DNA from: Doris montereyensis
Taxonomy: Eukaryota; Mollusca; Gastropoda; Nudibranchia; Dorididae
NCBI GenBank assembly: GCA_037039925.1
Contig: JAXRKP010000982.1
Span: forward strand, 60,001-124,000
DNA length: 64,000 nucleotides
Reading direction: 5' to 3'
Both the position numbers and the translations under genes were made by a program. This document shows, piece by piece, positions 25,378 through 37,955 of the stretch (position 1 is its first letter; every line of letters starts with the position of its first letter). Under the pieces are notes generated by a model. It saw nothing but the letters and a program-made list of their open reading frames with translations. It was not told the DNA's origin and searched no databases.

Positions 25378-25442
<65 letters not shown>
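25378..25442. repeat. (TA)n microsatellite upstream of the MAD2L2 HORMA exon
   Basis: About 65 bases of pure TA, some 90 bases before the splice acceptor of the first visible MAD2L2 exon. Confidence 0.95.
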
Positions 25443-25445
<3 letters not shown>

Positions 25446-25532
25446 AGTCAACCTATTATTTGTGTGTGCCTTTTTATAATGATACAGTAATCCTTCCTCC
25501 CCCAAAAAAATCTCTGTTCTTGACAGGTGTAG

Positions 25533-28500
25533 GATAAAATGGATGTGTTGGTGGAGTTTTTGGAAGTTGCCATCCATTGTATTTTGTACAACAGAAATCT
25601 TTATCCTCAAGGTGTCTTTGACAAAAGGATGAAATACAATATACCAGTACAGGTAATTATAAAAGGGAACCAACATGAACTCATTGTCTAAAATGATGTA
25701 AAATTTTTATTAAGACCTGTCCCATTTCACGCTATAGAAACTAGGATAAGCTCTGACTCTATGGGTCTTCAGGGCCTTGAAGGAACTTTTTTACTTTTCC
25801 TATGGCTAGAGTAAGAGTTAGATTTTAAGAAATTGGAACCTGTCATTCTTTTTTATTAGTTGTAGATCTGACATCCTGTGTGTTAAGATGCAAGCTTCCA
25901 ATGTCACTGTGCTCCTTGTAACATGGAGAGATATATTAGATTCCACTTTTTAACTGTTTTGATTTTCTTTCATTTAATTAAAAACAAATTGTTTTGATTG
26001 ATTTTGTCACTGACAAAATGGTAGCATACTTGAGACTGACCGGGCAATGGACAGGTAAGCACCTGTACGGGGAGTAGATGACCCCGCCTCCACGAGTCTC
26101 CTGCTGCCTTGCAGGTAGGTTTTGGCTAATCAAAGGCTAAGGAGGTTAACCCTGAAAGAAAACAACCTGCTGCCTTGCCTCAAGGTGGCAGCCCCAACAT
26201 CTACCTAGGGTACGGTGGGCTAATCCCCTACTTATTCAAAACAACCTGATTCAAAGTAATATATACAATGATATACCCGGCTTGAACTTTCGAAGACGAC
26301 TGGAAAAGAACACGGACTGTGATTTTTGGAACATGGAATGTTAGGGCAATTAATGGAAAAGAGTTAGAATTAGCTGAAGAAATGGAAAAATTCAAAGTAG
26401 ACATTTTGGCTATTACAGAAACAAAGGAAAAAGGACAAGGAATAGAAAATGTAGGACCAAATCATATTTTAATCTTCTCAGGGGTAGATGTCAAAGATAG
26501 AGCTAGAGCAGGAGTAGGCCTCCTAATGCATAAAAGGCAAGAAATGCTACTAGAAAGTTGGAAATTTGTAAGCCCACTGCTACTAGAGGTAAATATTAAA
26601 TCAAAAGGAAGAGAAATAAAATTATTAATAACTTATGGACCAAACGAAGATGCCCCCAAAGAAGGAAAAGATATCTTCCAAAATGATTTACAAATAGCTC
26701 AAACCCAAACAGGAATTAATAGTTTTAAGAGATTTAAACGCTAGAGTAGGCAACAATGTAGAAATTTCAGGAGGAGTCATAGGTAAAGAAGGAGAGACAA
26801 CAACTTCTCCAAATGGAGAGAGAATAATAGATTTTTGCCTAAAGAATAACATGAAAATAGCTAACACATTTTTTCCTCATAAAGATATCCACAAATATAC
26901 AAGAGTAAATGAAGACATGTGAAAAGTCAATCATAGACTACATAATAGTTAGCAGCTTCCTTTTTTTTACAGTACAATGGATGCTAGAGTAAGCAGAGGA
27001 GCTGAAATATTTAGTGATCATCTCCTAATGATAGCCAAAATGAGATTATTAACTGAAAAAACAAACAGAAAAGGAATGAAAAGAAAGCTAATAAACTCAA
27101 AATAGAAGAACTAAATAAACCAATAGTAAAACAGATGTACTAATCCAGGATAAAAAGATCTATCAGTGAAAGGCAGATGGATCTGAAGGAAAGCACAATA
27201 GAAGAAAAGTGGCAAATATATAAAGAAACACTCCTCAGTTGTACTGAAGAGGTCTGTGGTAGGAAACAAATTAAAGGAGATGGGAAAAGGACAACATGGT
27301 GAAATGAGAATGTCAAGACTAAGATCAAAGAAAAGAAAGATGCCTGGAAGAAATACTTGCAAACAAAGAGACCACAGGATAGGATAGATTATGTGAGTAA
27401 AAGAATTATCGCCAAAGAGGAAGTTAGGAAAGCAAAACAGGAACAGTGGGAAGAGTTTGGACAAAGACTTCAAGAAAGCTATCAAGGAAATCATAAGCTG
27501 TTCTGGGGAGCAATGAAGAGCATGAGAAAGACCAAAACATGCCCAATATGACAAATTAAGAACGCCAAAGGAGAAATAATGAAAGGAGACAGCGAAATCA
27601 TGGAAACGTGGAGGAAGTATTTTCAACAATTACATAATCCCTCCAGAACATGTGAAACAAGAGTACAGATCAATTATTAAGAGTAACAAGTAATGGAGAT
27701 GAGACAGCTGAAGAAGTAGATATCTCAATGGAAGAACTTCAAACAGCTATAAGAAAAGTGGAATTAGGAAAAGCCCCAGGAGCAGATCAAGTTTATCCAG
27801 AAATTATTAAAAACCAAGAGAGAGAGGCAGACAAACTACTACATGCAATATGTCAACAAGCATGGAAGTCCAAACAGGTGCCAGACGACTGGAAAAAGGG
27901 AAAGGTAGTACCAATACATACGAAAGGATCAACTATAGAGAGGGATATCACTACTTAGCGTACCAGGAAAAGCGTATGCCAGGATACTGGAAATGAGACT
28001 AAGGAAAAGAGTAGAGGATCAGATTGAAGAACATAGAGTGGATTTAGACCAGCAATACCACATATTCACAATTAAACAAATAATAGAAAAATTCCTTGAG
28101 AGAAACATTGACTTGCACCTGTGTTTTATAGACTTAGAAAAGGTATTTGACACTGTGACGAGGGACGAACTATGGCATTCCTTACAAGAACACAATGTAA
28201 AGCAAAATCTAATAGAAGCCATTAAAAGTTGTTACAATAAACCAACATGTGCAGTGACAATAACTGGAAACATATCTGCAGAATTTGATGTAGATATAGG
28301 AGTAAGACAGGGTTGTATCATAAGTCCTTTTTTGTTTATCACATTTATGGATTCAGTCGCAAAGGCATCCTCAAGCAAGAAGAAAATGAATGAAGGTATG
28401 TGGAAGCTCAAACCAGTAAATGTATCAATGCTTTCATTTGCTGATGATTCAGTTCTGTTTGGAAAATCAGAAAGGGACCTCCAATCAAATATCAATATAA

Positions 28501-30693
28501 TGAATAATGAATTAAATAAAAGAGGAATGAGAGTAAATGCAAAGAAAACCAAAACAATGCTAGTAACTAGGGAAGCTAAAACACAAAATCTTAAATTAGG
28601 CAAGGAGAATTTAGAACAAGTTCAAAGCTACAATTACTTAGGAGTAATGATTAACTCAGAGGGAAAACTAAGAGAAGAAATCAGCCAGAGAATCCAAAAA
28701 GGCAAGTGCAATATATAACCACCTAGGAAAGGCATTTGTAGGTAAACAAGAATTGTCAATGAAAACCAAAATGGCAGTATACAACACAGTTTATTGTCCT
28801 ACTCTCCTCTATGGCAGTGAAACCTGGACCTTAGGCAGTAGGGAATACAGTAGAGTGCAGGCAGTCGAAATGAAATATCTAAGAAGAGTAGTAGGGAAAA
28901 CTAAAAGAGACAAAATCAGAAACACAACAATAAGAGATCAAACCAAAGCAGATAGCATAAAAACTAAGATAGAAATGAATCAACTGAGATGGTTTGGGCA
29001 TGTTAACAGAATGAATGACAATAGAATAGCTAAATCAGTGTATAGTGCTAAAACTCAATGTAAAAGACCAAAAGGCAGACCTCAGAGAAAGTGGGAAGAA
29101 GATATAAAAGAGGCATTAACGCAAAGAAATTTAACTTTCACGGAAGGAAACAGAAACTGTCAGGACAGGGCAGCCTGGAGAAAGATCATTTCGGGCATTT
29201 AAAACCCATACACCGGAAGGTAGAATGGGAGCTGATAAAGAAAGAAAGACTTGAGACTGAAAGAGAGGTTCTTGCTTTGAATCCTAGTTTCCTTAGACCA
29301 GCAGTCATGACCTCAGAAAAATAAAAGGTTCTATTTCTACTGAGCGTCATTTTGCATTTTTAACTTCAAAGTTTTACAGGTTTTTAACTGCTTGTACAGA
29401 TTTCATATAAATTTTAAAATTTTGATGTTGTCTTTATCACCATAAGAGATAACACACAACATTGTTTATAATTTATATAAGATCTGTACAAATGGTTTAA
29501 CTTGAGGCTTAAAGCCAAGCAATGTAAAATGACACTCAGTGGAGATAGAGCCTTATTCTATTGCTCCCAAAATGTTTGTTGTGCTTTTGAGAATTACATT
29601 GAACATAGTTTTCCTCAGTTCCTCCAAGTGCAAATGGGTACCAGCTATAGCTGAGTGTAGAAAACTTACGACCTGTACCACTAAGCACTACAAAAACTAA
29701 TTTATAATATAAGCATTTGCTATACGTGCCTCTAGGTTTCGAATGAACTTTATTATATTTAGTATTATGTTTACTATCATGAGTTTTTCTGATATATATA
29801 TTCTTTTTTTCATTTCACGCAAAGATGTGCTTGCACCCAGAAGTGAACAGTTACATCAACAGCATCATGGAAAGCCTTAAACTTCTTTTGTCCAAGGGGA
29901 AAGTCCACAAAATATCTGTTGTAATTATTCAGGAAGAGGCCTTCAATCCTATTGAGCGCTTTGTGTTTGAGCTCGGTGATTTCAATAACAAATGGATTGA
30001 GTGAGTGTTGAAACGTTATGACTCTATCCACGGCCATAGAAGTGTAAGGAGTAGACGTTTTAAAACCATGATATGAATATGGGTAATACACTTTGAACCC
30101 ATTTACACTGTGAGTTAGATAATTAAAGTTTTTCTGGACTACATTTATTAGATTATCAGAAGTTATCTTCTTACTATTTTCATGACAAATATTTGTTACT
30201 TAACTTCACATTCATAATCATGACAGTAATAAAAGAGACACAAAACAAAAGAGAAAAAGAAGAAGAAAAAAAAAGAGAGGAAGGGAGAAATTTCACTGAT
30301 GTTGATAATCATAGCCGTAATGTAATTTTATTCAAACGATACTGATATTAAATCATTATTTGTGAACTGAAATAAAATAATGATGATGATAATAATATAA
30401 TAAGGCACACATACATGATGTGTTTTCTATCAGAATTTTGTTGACAAACGTACACGTTTTGTGAACATTTTTAAGTCAAGCCAAACAATAAATATCACAT
30501 TTGACACATTTCTGTCAATGTTAAAATGTTGCTATGCTGACATGAAACAACACTGGTAACAGCAAGATTGTAAAATACAACTCATTAAATTATAGTGCCA
30601 CCATGCATCACCACCCCTTCCCTGAAGTGATGCAAGCGGATATAAGTAGAGTCTAGGTTAACTTGGTCACAGATCACAAAATCAAACACACAC

Positions 30694-30728
<35 letters not shown>

Positions 30729-33700
30729 GCATCACTGTCATGCATGTCTTAGTACTCTTACACTTACAGAAATACACAGATACTGTTGACGCAAGGCTTT
30801 TACTTTATGAGAATGAAAGTTTTGAAGGTTTTGATGTTTGTCGTCCACTGCTTGAGCCAGGGTCAGCCGAAGGAAAAAGCATTGGCATAGGCCCAGATCA
30901 TGTTATCCTGACAATAGCTTGGTGGAGTAGACATGGCTGTGATTGGGTTCCATTGAGTGACGAGAATTAGGCTTCACAGCAGTGCTGTTACCTAGGTTAA
31001 TCCATTTTGAGTTAGGGGTGTTTCTGTCAATGCTTTTTTTCTAGACTACATACTAGTAATACTACTACATAGAGACCGGGCAATCCTACTACATTTAATT
31101 TGTACATACATGTATGTATTATTAAATACTACAATGGCCTTTTCACATACAGTAGGCCTACATTGTCTTGTCAGTGATTGTTTTTTGTCTTCTAATTGAT
31201 TAGTCAAATAAGGATTATTTCCTTCATTGTCATACTAAAAAAGGGCATTTTCGCTATAACGCCATTCATTCCCTTTATAAAACCAAGTCACCACTGGCTG
31301 GGTGGTATAACAAGGTTTGAGTGTATATTAGTATTAGGTATATGATGTTATTTTATGTTTTAGCAATATAGGTGAAATCTATCACAACTTTGTTTTTCAT
31401 CACTTTATTTCACAGACATGATCCTCATTTATTTCAAGCTGAACAGGCATTGAGGGGTTTCTTGTTAAAGCTTAATGTCAGTGATGCTTTGCTGAAAGCA
31501 CCGTTGAAAGGTAATAATTTTTTTTGGCATAGAATATTTAATTCTCAGTTGTCTATTTTGGCCCTTACAACTGTCTGACAATTTTGAAATTACATCCATT
31601 TTCAAAGATTTTATATTTGAAATGCATGTCAATGCCAGTCATACCAGTTGTCTGTTTGTCAAAAATGACGAAGAAAATTCTTTACCCATGAACAAAACTT
31701 AATATAACTAAAACGTAACCATTTAATTCTTGTTTAGTAACTCTGCACGGATAAAATGATATGAAAATTAAACCGATTTTAATTCTTTGACTTGTTTGTG
31801 TTTTTAAAAAAATTGTTGCTTTCTTTTCCCACAGATCTCACATGGACAATACATATTCATACGCAGGAGTCAACTCTTGTAGCTGCTGAAGAGCAGTTTA
31901 TTCAACAGGTGTGAGGTGTCATTTTACTGGGGGCTTTTTGGTTACAAATTGTTACAAATAAAAAAAATATTCAAGAGCTATCTGTATTTTCTAGTAAAGA
32001 ATATTAAGTTCGAAGTTAGCAAATTTCATTTGACAAGTTTTATAAGGGGATGGGGGTGGGGGTGTATTATGCAAGGCATCAGAACAATTTTCATAGTGCA
32101 GAAGGACCCAAAACTGCTTTCTTCTTGTTTCACCTTTTAAAATAAAACTTTGTGAGTGCATGGATCCCTTGTAAAGTAACTCGTTGTACACAGTAATTCT
32201 TGAAAATTGCATCTCAGACATAAAAGATTGGATATCCAATAACAAACTCCAATTAAATGAATCCAAAACAGAATGCCTGGTCATGTAAAGACCATCTGAA
32301 AAAGAATAAGTGAAAAGAATGTCATAATCAATGTAATTGACAATGAAATTATTCCAAAGGACACCGCCAAAAATTTGGGCGTAGTTTTTGATAAAAAATA
32401 TTAATGTCGAACTATATTAACTTATTATGTAGAACTCTCTATTTAGAATTGAGCATAATTAATTTGATTAGTAAGTATGTATCAAACAGAGTTGTAACCA
32501 CTCGTATTATATCATTGTTTTGTTCAAAAATGGACTACTGCAACACACTTCTTTTGGTCTCCTTCTGAAAGCCTGAAAGGTACAAAGAGTTCGAAATTTT
32601 GCTGCCAAAATTGTTTTCAAAAAGAACAAATGCGATCATGTCTCACCACTTCTCTAATCCCTCCACTGGTTTCCCGTGAAGCAAAGAGTTGAATATAAAA
32701 TTACCACCTTGGCATACACATGCCTCAATGATTCTGGACCTAAGTACCTAACTGAACTTTTTGTAAAAAGCCCCCATAAGAAATTTGCGCTCCTCTAATG
32801 ACACAATTTTAGAACTTCCAAGAATGTGTCTAAAATCCTATGATGAGTGAGCTTTTGAGTTCTCTGCCCCAAAAGTTTGGAATAGTCTGCCTCGGGAGAC
32901 CAAATCAAAGAATACCCTGAAACACCACCGTTTTTTTAATCCATACCCACCAAACTAATTGTACATGCATTGTTAATAAATAGCTTAAGTTGTATACATG
33001 TAATTATTTTTATTTCTGTACTTTACCCCTCTTGTAATTTTATTTAAATTATTTTATTTCTGTTTGCAGCACACAATTTTATAATTGTCTTGTATTGAAA
33101 TCAAATTTTATTTCATTGACATTCTTTATATTTTATCTGTTCTATGACATGTCACTGTAAAGCACTCAGAAGTTGATCTAGTGTTCATGATGAACGCTAT
33201 AGAAATGCATTTTAGTATTATTATTATTGTTATTATTATTATTATTATTATTATTAATTTGTACTTTTTAAATACCTATTTGTGACCTCATGACAGCCCA
33301 AAACAGCAATGATGTTAAAGTTTAAAGTTGATTGTTCAATATAGATCTAGGTAGAGGTAGGCCTACAGTGTAAACAGACATCAAGCACCATCTTTGGCAA
33401 ATGGAGGTCTAACTAACATATTTTATTATTTTTATCTTTTTGTGTTGGTTTGCAGTCATCACTCTGACCTAATTGTTCTCCATTTAAGGATTCTACGATG
33501 TACAGTAGAGCCCCGATATTCCGAGAAAGTCGCCTATCTGACAGACTAGAGTGGGAACCAAACTTTCCCCTCTATTTATGTATGAATAGACCGACAATTC
33601 AATGTTCCGACTCAGACATAGGATAAGAGGGAACAAAACTGATAATTTAATAGAAAAATCTGTTCAATAATCCAACATGACTGTTCGAAATCTTGGGCAG

Positions 33701-36259
33701 GTACAATAGGCGTACTGTTACCAATCAGTTAAACTATAACTATAAAGAATACCACACAAAGAGGAGATGTAAGGCTGAAAACCAGATGTAACACTGACAT
33801 GCAATATCGTTAACTTGTAGGCGTCATGTACCCATTGGAGGCTAGTGTCCATAACTGGGCAGACAATCAGTCTCGACAGTGAGACACCCGACATGAGCTT
33901 GATCATGAGACCAGACGCTTAGCAAACAAGGGGAGGTAAGAAACTCAGATTATTCCCCTTGCCTCACCGTCCGCTGCAGACCGGCACCGACCACTTTCAC
34001 ACCTTTCGATTCCAACAGTGTGAAACCTTGCAGTATTTTTGAACTCTGAGGTTTTCACTTAGTCCACAAGAGGCTGCTCTCTCCGACTTCAACTTTATCA
34101 CCCCATCCTACTCACATTTCAATTACAGAGTAAAAAACTAATATCAGAAGAAAGACATAGATCTATTGGTTTCTGTTATTATAGTAAGTTACGCGAGATG
34201 GCATGACTGAATGAAGTGAAAGTGCTAGATAGGGTTATGGGGGTCATAAGAATAACTGATCTGACAAACTCAATAATCTGACATTTCTGACGGAAAGGGA
34301 CAGTGTTGGATTATCGGTGCTCTACTGTACACTGTTTATGCCTCAATCATAATTCTTGCCATTTTATTCTTTTTGTTATTTTTTTTACAAATGGCAATTT
34401 GCGAATGTTGTGAAATAATTGACATACTGGTTTTGCTATTTGGTTCAAATGAGGAAACTATAGCATAGGGTTACTAGCAGTGGTATTGGTTTCAGATATT
34501 CAGCGAATGGTTAGAAACAAATTTAAAACATCTAGTGGAATATGGGTTCATTATGTCCTCTATCTCTTTTTATGATGTATTCATTTTGTTAATGATGACA
34601 GATAGGATAGTGACACAAGTGACAGATTGAGCTCAGGACACATTGACACTGACAGATACAAATTTCATAGCTAGCTGAAAAGAGCTCTAAGAAATCTTGA
34701 CCCATTGTCAGAGTGATTATTTTATGTGACATTTGAAGCTAAAATCTTTTTGACACCTCAAATGTTACCAGACCTCAGAAAAACACATTTTAGAAACAAA
34801 AATTGAAGGCAAAAGAAGAAGAGGAAGCCCAACTGGAAGGTGGGCTGAGGACTTAGAAGACTGGCTCTAAACAACAACGGAGGAGGCAAGTCGACTGATG
34901 GTAGATCATGAGCTTTTCGAAGGAAGACTCAGGAAGTGACGTCTGACCACGAATAAGCTACGCATGATAATGATTAAAAGACACAAAAAAGACAATTGTT
35001 GATTTAGAATTTGTTCTGTGAGTTTATTCAATCTTGTTTCTATAATATAGTTTACAAGTCATGACAAATAAAATCAAATCACATACAGCACCATTTGAAT
35101 TAATAGTAATTTCGTTTTCATTATCACTGGTTTAAGCAAGAACTTAATAATGGTGAAGATGGATAACACTTTGTTTTTAAATTATTCACAGGATTTTCCA
35201 TGGGCAGAGGCTGATGAAAAGGAGAAAACATTGAAGAATGCTAAACTTATTCCATTAAAGAATATGACTGCACATATATTTAATGTGAGTTCATGCATAA
35301 TTTTACTTGACTTCAATTAGCATTCATACACCATGCATTCTCTTTCTGTGTGCTGTCTTAACACTTCTCATCCCATTTTCGACGATTGTTGAATTTCCAT
35401 TATGTTATCTCCATGACTAATTTTGACGATGGTCGAAATTCAGCATGGTGAACTACTGAAAACTGTTATCGAAGGTCACTAAATTCATTGTAAGTGCTAG
35501 AGAACCGGCATTCATCGACCATCTAATTATTAATTTTACATCTGCTTCTGTTTCTGCTTTCGATATCTCTTTATCTCTATTACTGTTACACTTTGCACTC
35601 TATTTTTATAACGTTATTGATTTATATTTACACTTTCTACAACGTTTACACTTTGAAATGAAAATGAAAACTCTTAGCACCCAATGTTAAGAATCAGATT
35701 TGGAGGTGGAATATGCAATTGCAAGTGATTTGGACGAATATGGACCTGATGAAGGACACAAGGATCCTGAAAGTGATAGGAGTAGTAGTAGTGATGAATA
35801 ACAGCTGGACTGTGGTAGATTTAATGTTGTGACGGATGAAGGTGATGTTGACAAAGGTGGACGTGGTTGTAAAAGGAGGAGAGTTGATGAGAAAGGTAGG
35901 CACACACCCAAGCTAATCAGGACCCCTTATGCACTCTATCAACAGTTTAGAGAGCTAAGATCACTAAAAAACAGTTTAAGAATAAGAGAAAGGTATTGAA
36001 CTAATTTTAAAGAATTTATGCAACTAGAAACAGTTTTTCATTTAGTTCTTTCTTTTCATTTCTTTTTTTGTTGTCGAAAAGAGTGAAGAAAAAAAAATGT
36101 GCGTTTATCTGTCGACTAATATACTTTATTATGGCGACGTGTACTGTCAGGGCAAATTTTGTTTTCTTTATACGATTTTAAAAATCTTATATATATAAAT
36201 TTCTTTTTGCCTCTCTTTTTCAGATGCAGTTATATGTAGAGGAATCGGACACTTCTTGA
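25533..36259 (+). CDS. MAD2L2: MAD2L2 / REV7 HORMA-domain protein (first exon not found)
   Basis: Adaptor of translesion polymerase zeta (with REV3/REV1) and of the shieldin complex; nuclear. Exons: 25533-25652, 29825-30000, 31416-31510, 31835-31908, 35192-35284 and 36224-36259 (stop TGA 36257-36259). All internal junctions are GT/AG and phases join. They give 197 residues aligning to human residues 14-211. Landmarks: [13 protein letters not shown] and RMKYNIPVQ in the first exon, [11 protein letters not shown] with the Tyr equivalent to human Y63, [22 protein letters not shown] with the Trp equivalent to W171, KLIPLKNMT, and the safety-belt end MQLYVEES. The REV3-contact Tyr and Trp are both kept. 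The first about 13 residues must come from an upstream exon; an in-frame TAG just before 25533 sets the acceptor at 25531-25532. A LINE lies in sense in the first visible intron. Confidence 0.93.
25705..25795 (+). mobile_element. SINE family 2, 3' fragment in MAD2L2 intron
   Basis: Only the 3' portion is present: 'gctatagaaactaggataagct', then 'ctctatgggtct', then 'agggccttgaaggaac'. It matches the tails at 5787 and 51095. The fragment lacks the tRNA head. Confidence 0.6.
26036..29325 (+). mobile_element. LINE copy 2, near full length, in MAD2L2 intron (sense)
   Basis: Most complete of three copies of one non-LTR family. Order: 5' region with 'gacaggtaagcacctgtacg'; apurinic-type endonuclease (26319-26744) starting [20 protein letters not shown] with ILAITETK; endonuclease end [10 protein letters not shown] and IDFCLKNN in another frame (26720-26950); a Lys-rich linker (27060-27560); RT in two frames (27728-28718) with [27 protein letters not shown] and catalytic [10 protein letters not shown]-terminal region (28753-29202) with [21 protein letters not shown] and [15 protein letters not shown]. 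Several frameshifts and stops make it inactive. RT and C-terminal motifs resemble RTE/Jockey-type elements; clade is not certain. Confidence 0.92.
30696..30728. repeat. (CA)n microsatellite
   Basis: CA dinucleotide run in a MAD2L2 intron. Confidence 0.9.
32190..33256 (+). mobile_element. CR1/L2-like LINE 3' end in MAD2L2 intron
   Basis: Starts with [20 protein letters not shown] (about 32214) from the RT region. The C-terminal blocks [36 protein letters not shown] and [19 protein letters not shown] (about 32590-32770) follow, broken by stops. It ends with the L2-type tail 'gtaaagcactcaga..ctatagaaatgcatt' and a target-like (ATT)n run at 33218-33256. Typical 5'-truncated LINE insertion. Confidence 0.85.
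33218..33256. repeat. (ATT)n tail of the CR1/L2-like LINE
   Basis: ATT repeats directly after the LINE 3' end; these are likely the microsatellite-type tail used by L2/CR1 elements. Confidence 0.85.
33503..34327. mobile_element. Tigger/pogo-like MITE in MAD2L2 intron
   Basis: Terminal inverted repeats CAGTAGAGCCCCGATATTCC (33503-33522) and, at the right end reverse complemented, CAGTAGAGCACCGATAATCC (34327-34308) match at 18 of 20 positions. TA lies directly outside both ends (33501-33502 and 34328-34329), the expected Tc1/mariner-pogo target duplication. The TIR resembles Tigger ends. The 825-bp interior has no transposase frame. Confidence 0.85.
34795..34955 (+). mobile_element. LINE C-terminal tail fragment
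   Basis: With frame breaks the stretch reads [20 protein letters not shown] then [15 protein letters not shown]. This matches the Gly-Arg-Arg-Arg-Gly-x-Pro plus Trp-x-x-Asp tail common after the RT of RTE/Jockey-type LINEs. Only this tail is visible. Confidence 0.5.
35358..36000 (+). mobile_element. Possible piggyBac-like remnant in last MAD2L2 intron
   Basis: A TTAA at 35358-35361 is followed by 'cacttctcatcccattttcg'. Further on, a short acidic frame (35684-35800: [20 protein letters not shown] then SDRSSSSDE) precedes a basic patch [13 protein letters not shown]. Acidic N-termini of this kind are seen in piggyBac transposases, and a similar one occurs at 56643. No right-hand TIR or DDD domain was found, so this is tentative. 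Confidence 0.3.
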
Positions 36260-36557
36260 CAAACATGTTTGAAATAGGAATTTAAGTTTTTAATTTGGAC
36301 AGCTGCTTCTGTGATAAAGTTTGTCGTCAAACATCAGTAAAGCTCTACTTCCTGCCATATAGTCATGTGGAAATGTTTACATTATTATATACTAATGTAC
36401 AAGACCAAATGTATTGTTTTAGTTTTTTTAGACAGTTATTCACGTTATTGCCTTCTTAAGGCAGATGGATGTTAATTCATTTTGTAGAGACATTTATCAA
36501 GTGATTCTGCTCTACTAACTACTAGTAGTAGTAAGTGAAGACTCAAACTGTCAGCAT

Positions 36558-36563
36558 AATAAA
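36558..36563 (+). promoter_or_regulatory. Candidate MAD2L2 polyadenylation signal AATAAA
   Basis: Perfect AATAAA about 300 bases after the MAD2L2 stop codon, within a plausible 3' UTR that contains no other gene. Confidence 0.5.
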
Positions 36564-36719
36564 CGCAGTCAAAGAGAACATATTATATTATGTGGCTACT
36601 GGCATTCACCATTCTTTTTGAGCAGCTGATTTGGTGCCTTAGGAACAACATTTGATGTCTAGCCTACCTCTACACCATTTTATATTATACTTTACAGGGC
36701 TACCATAGCCCTTAAATAT

Positions 36720-36945
36720 GGTGCTAGTGGCCTAATGTAGCAATGGTTATGTTGCCGGCTTTGGCATCATGATGTCCTTAGTTCAACACATAGCACTCAC
36801 CCCACTCAACCCAGGTGCAAATGGGTACCAGCATCAGTTTGAAAGTGAAAATTGTGACAAACTAACTTCCTGTCATGGAGGTGATGATTTATCACCTGCT
36901 CTGCTTCATGTAGTTTGAAACTGAAAGTAAAGCAAATTTCCTTCA
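36720..36945 (+). mobile_element. SINE family 2 copy downstream of MAD2L2
   Basis: The tRNA-like head with box A GGCCTAATGTAGCAATGG is degraded. The body 'aaatgggtaccagc', 'cttcctgtcatggaggtgat' and 'atcacctgctctgcttc' matches the copy at 36960-37172 (opposite strand). Confidence 0.6.
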
Positions 36946-36959
36946 TTCATAGCCATTAC

Positions 36960-37172
36960 AATACAACCTATAGAGCAGGAGCTTATCCCAGTTTCTATAC
37001 TGTGACTGTGAACCTGAGCAGGTCATAATAATCACCTCATGGACAGGACACTTCTCTGATGCAGGTTTTTACTCCCGAGCTAGTGCTTGTACCCATTTTC
37101 ACTTGGGAGGATTCAAATCCATGACTTCATGATCAAAAGTCCGATAGTCTGACCACTCAGCCACTGATGCCA
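36960..37172 (-). mobile_element. SINE family 2, full copy
   Basis: The minus strand starts with box A TGGCTGAGTGGT (37163-37152) and a perfect box B GGATTTGAATCC (37120-37109). The body 'aaatgggtacaagcactagc' and 'ctgcatcaga' to 'actgggataagctcctgct' is shared with 51095-51260. It lies inverted next to the 36720 copy. Confidence 0.75.
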
Positions 37173-37719
37173 TTTGTTGGCCATAACTCTCTTAAGCAGC
37201 ATCAAAATCGAACGACACTAGTGATGACATTTCTTTTTGGTTTTTTTTTCACAGACTATCCTTACTCTCTGTTTGAATACAGAAAGTACTAAGTAGTAAA
37301 ATAAGTACATAATTATTAATTGTAAGACTTAGCAAGATAAAGCTCCATGACTGAATTCAATTGAAATTATGCTAGAATTTTCATGCATAAGTCTACTTCT
37401 TTTGGTCTAATTCTAATTCAGTCCTTTTGAAGGTTTAGTCTCTAGAAAAAGCTAATCTTAATCTTACACAGAAAAAGTGATTTATAGTACTAGTACTTAC
37501 TGGAGATGTCAAGGCAAATTATTCTTGAACTTCATGTAACTGTAAGGTTGATGATAACCCTACTTCTACTAGTATTAGTGATAATTAATCAATTAAAATA
37601 GTTAAATCTGATAAAGTCATGACAAGTTGTAAGTTAATGTTGATGGTTGCCAGGCGATGTATTGTTATTGTATATGTAATAGTAAGATATAGCTTATTTG
37701 TCTCCTAAGACTAAGAGAA

Positions 37720-37955
37720 GTTGTAGCAAAATGGTAGTTTTGTGAGTCTCGGGACGACACAAGTTCAAAACCCTTGACTGGTCCAGGTATTTTTACCGAC
37801 GTACTTTTAGGAATGGTAGGGCCTACTCACTCTGCTTTCCTTGCTCCTCTTAAGGTGTGAATGAGTATCTAGCTATAAGTAGAGAAAGATCTTGTCAGTC
37901 TGTAAGTACAAAGCACCTAACAGGCTGCTGCACTGTATGCTCCCCAGGGAGTTGA
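37720..37955 (+). mobile_element. SINE-like repeat with tRNA-type head
   Basis: Contains a tRNA-like block 'gtagcaaaatggtag...gggacgacacaagttcaaaac' (box A/B-like) followed by a body with 'gaatgagtatctagctataag' and 'ctccccagggagttgagg'. The body differs from family 2, so this is probably a separate SINE family. A related short piece lies at about 29625-29700. Confidence 0.5.

Noticed and set aside
17761..25532. Bidirectional promoter for RPS3A and MAD2L2
   Set aside because: The MAD2L2 first exon was not found, so the distance between starts is unknown.
25539..25541. Met at 25539 as the true start of MAD2L2
   Set aside because: The acceptor directly upstream and the missing human residues 1-13 favour an earlier exon; kept only as an alternative.
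30740..30970. 76-codon frame in a MAD2L2 intron as an extra exon
   Set aside because: It does not align to any MAD2L2 segment; the neighbouring exons join in phase without it.
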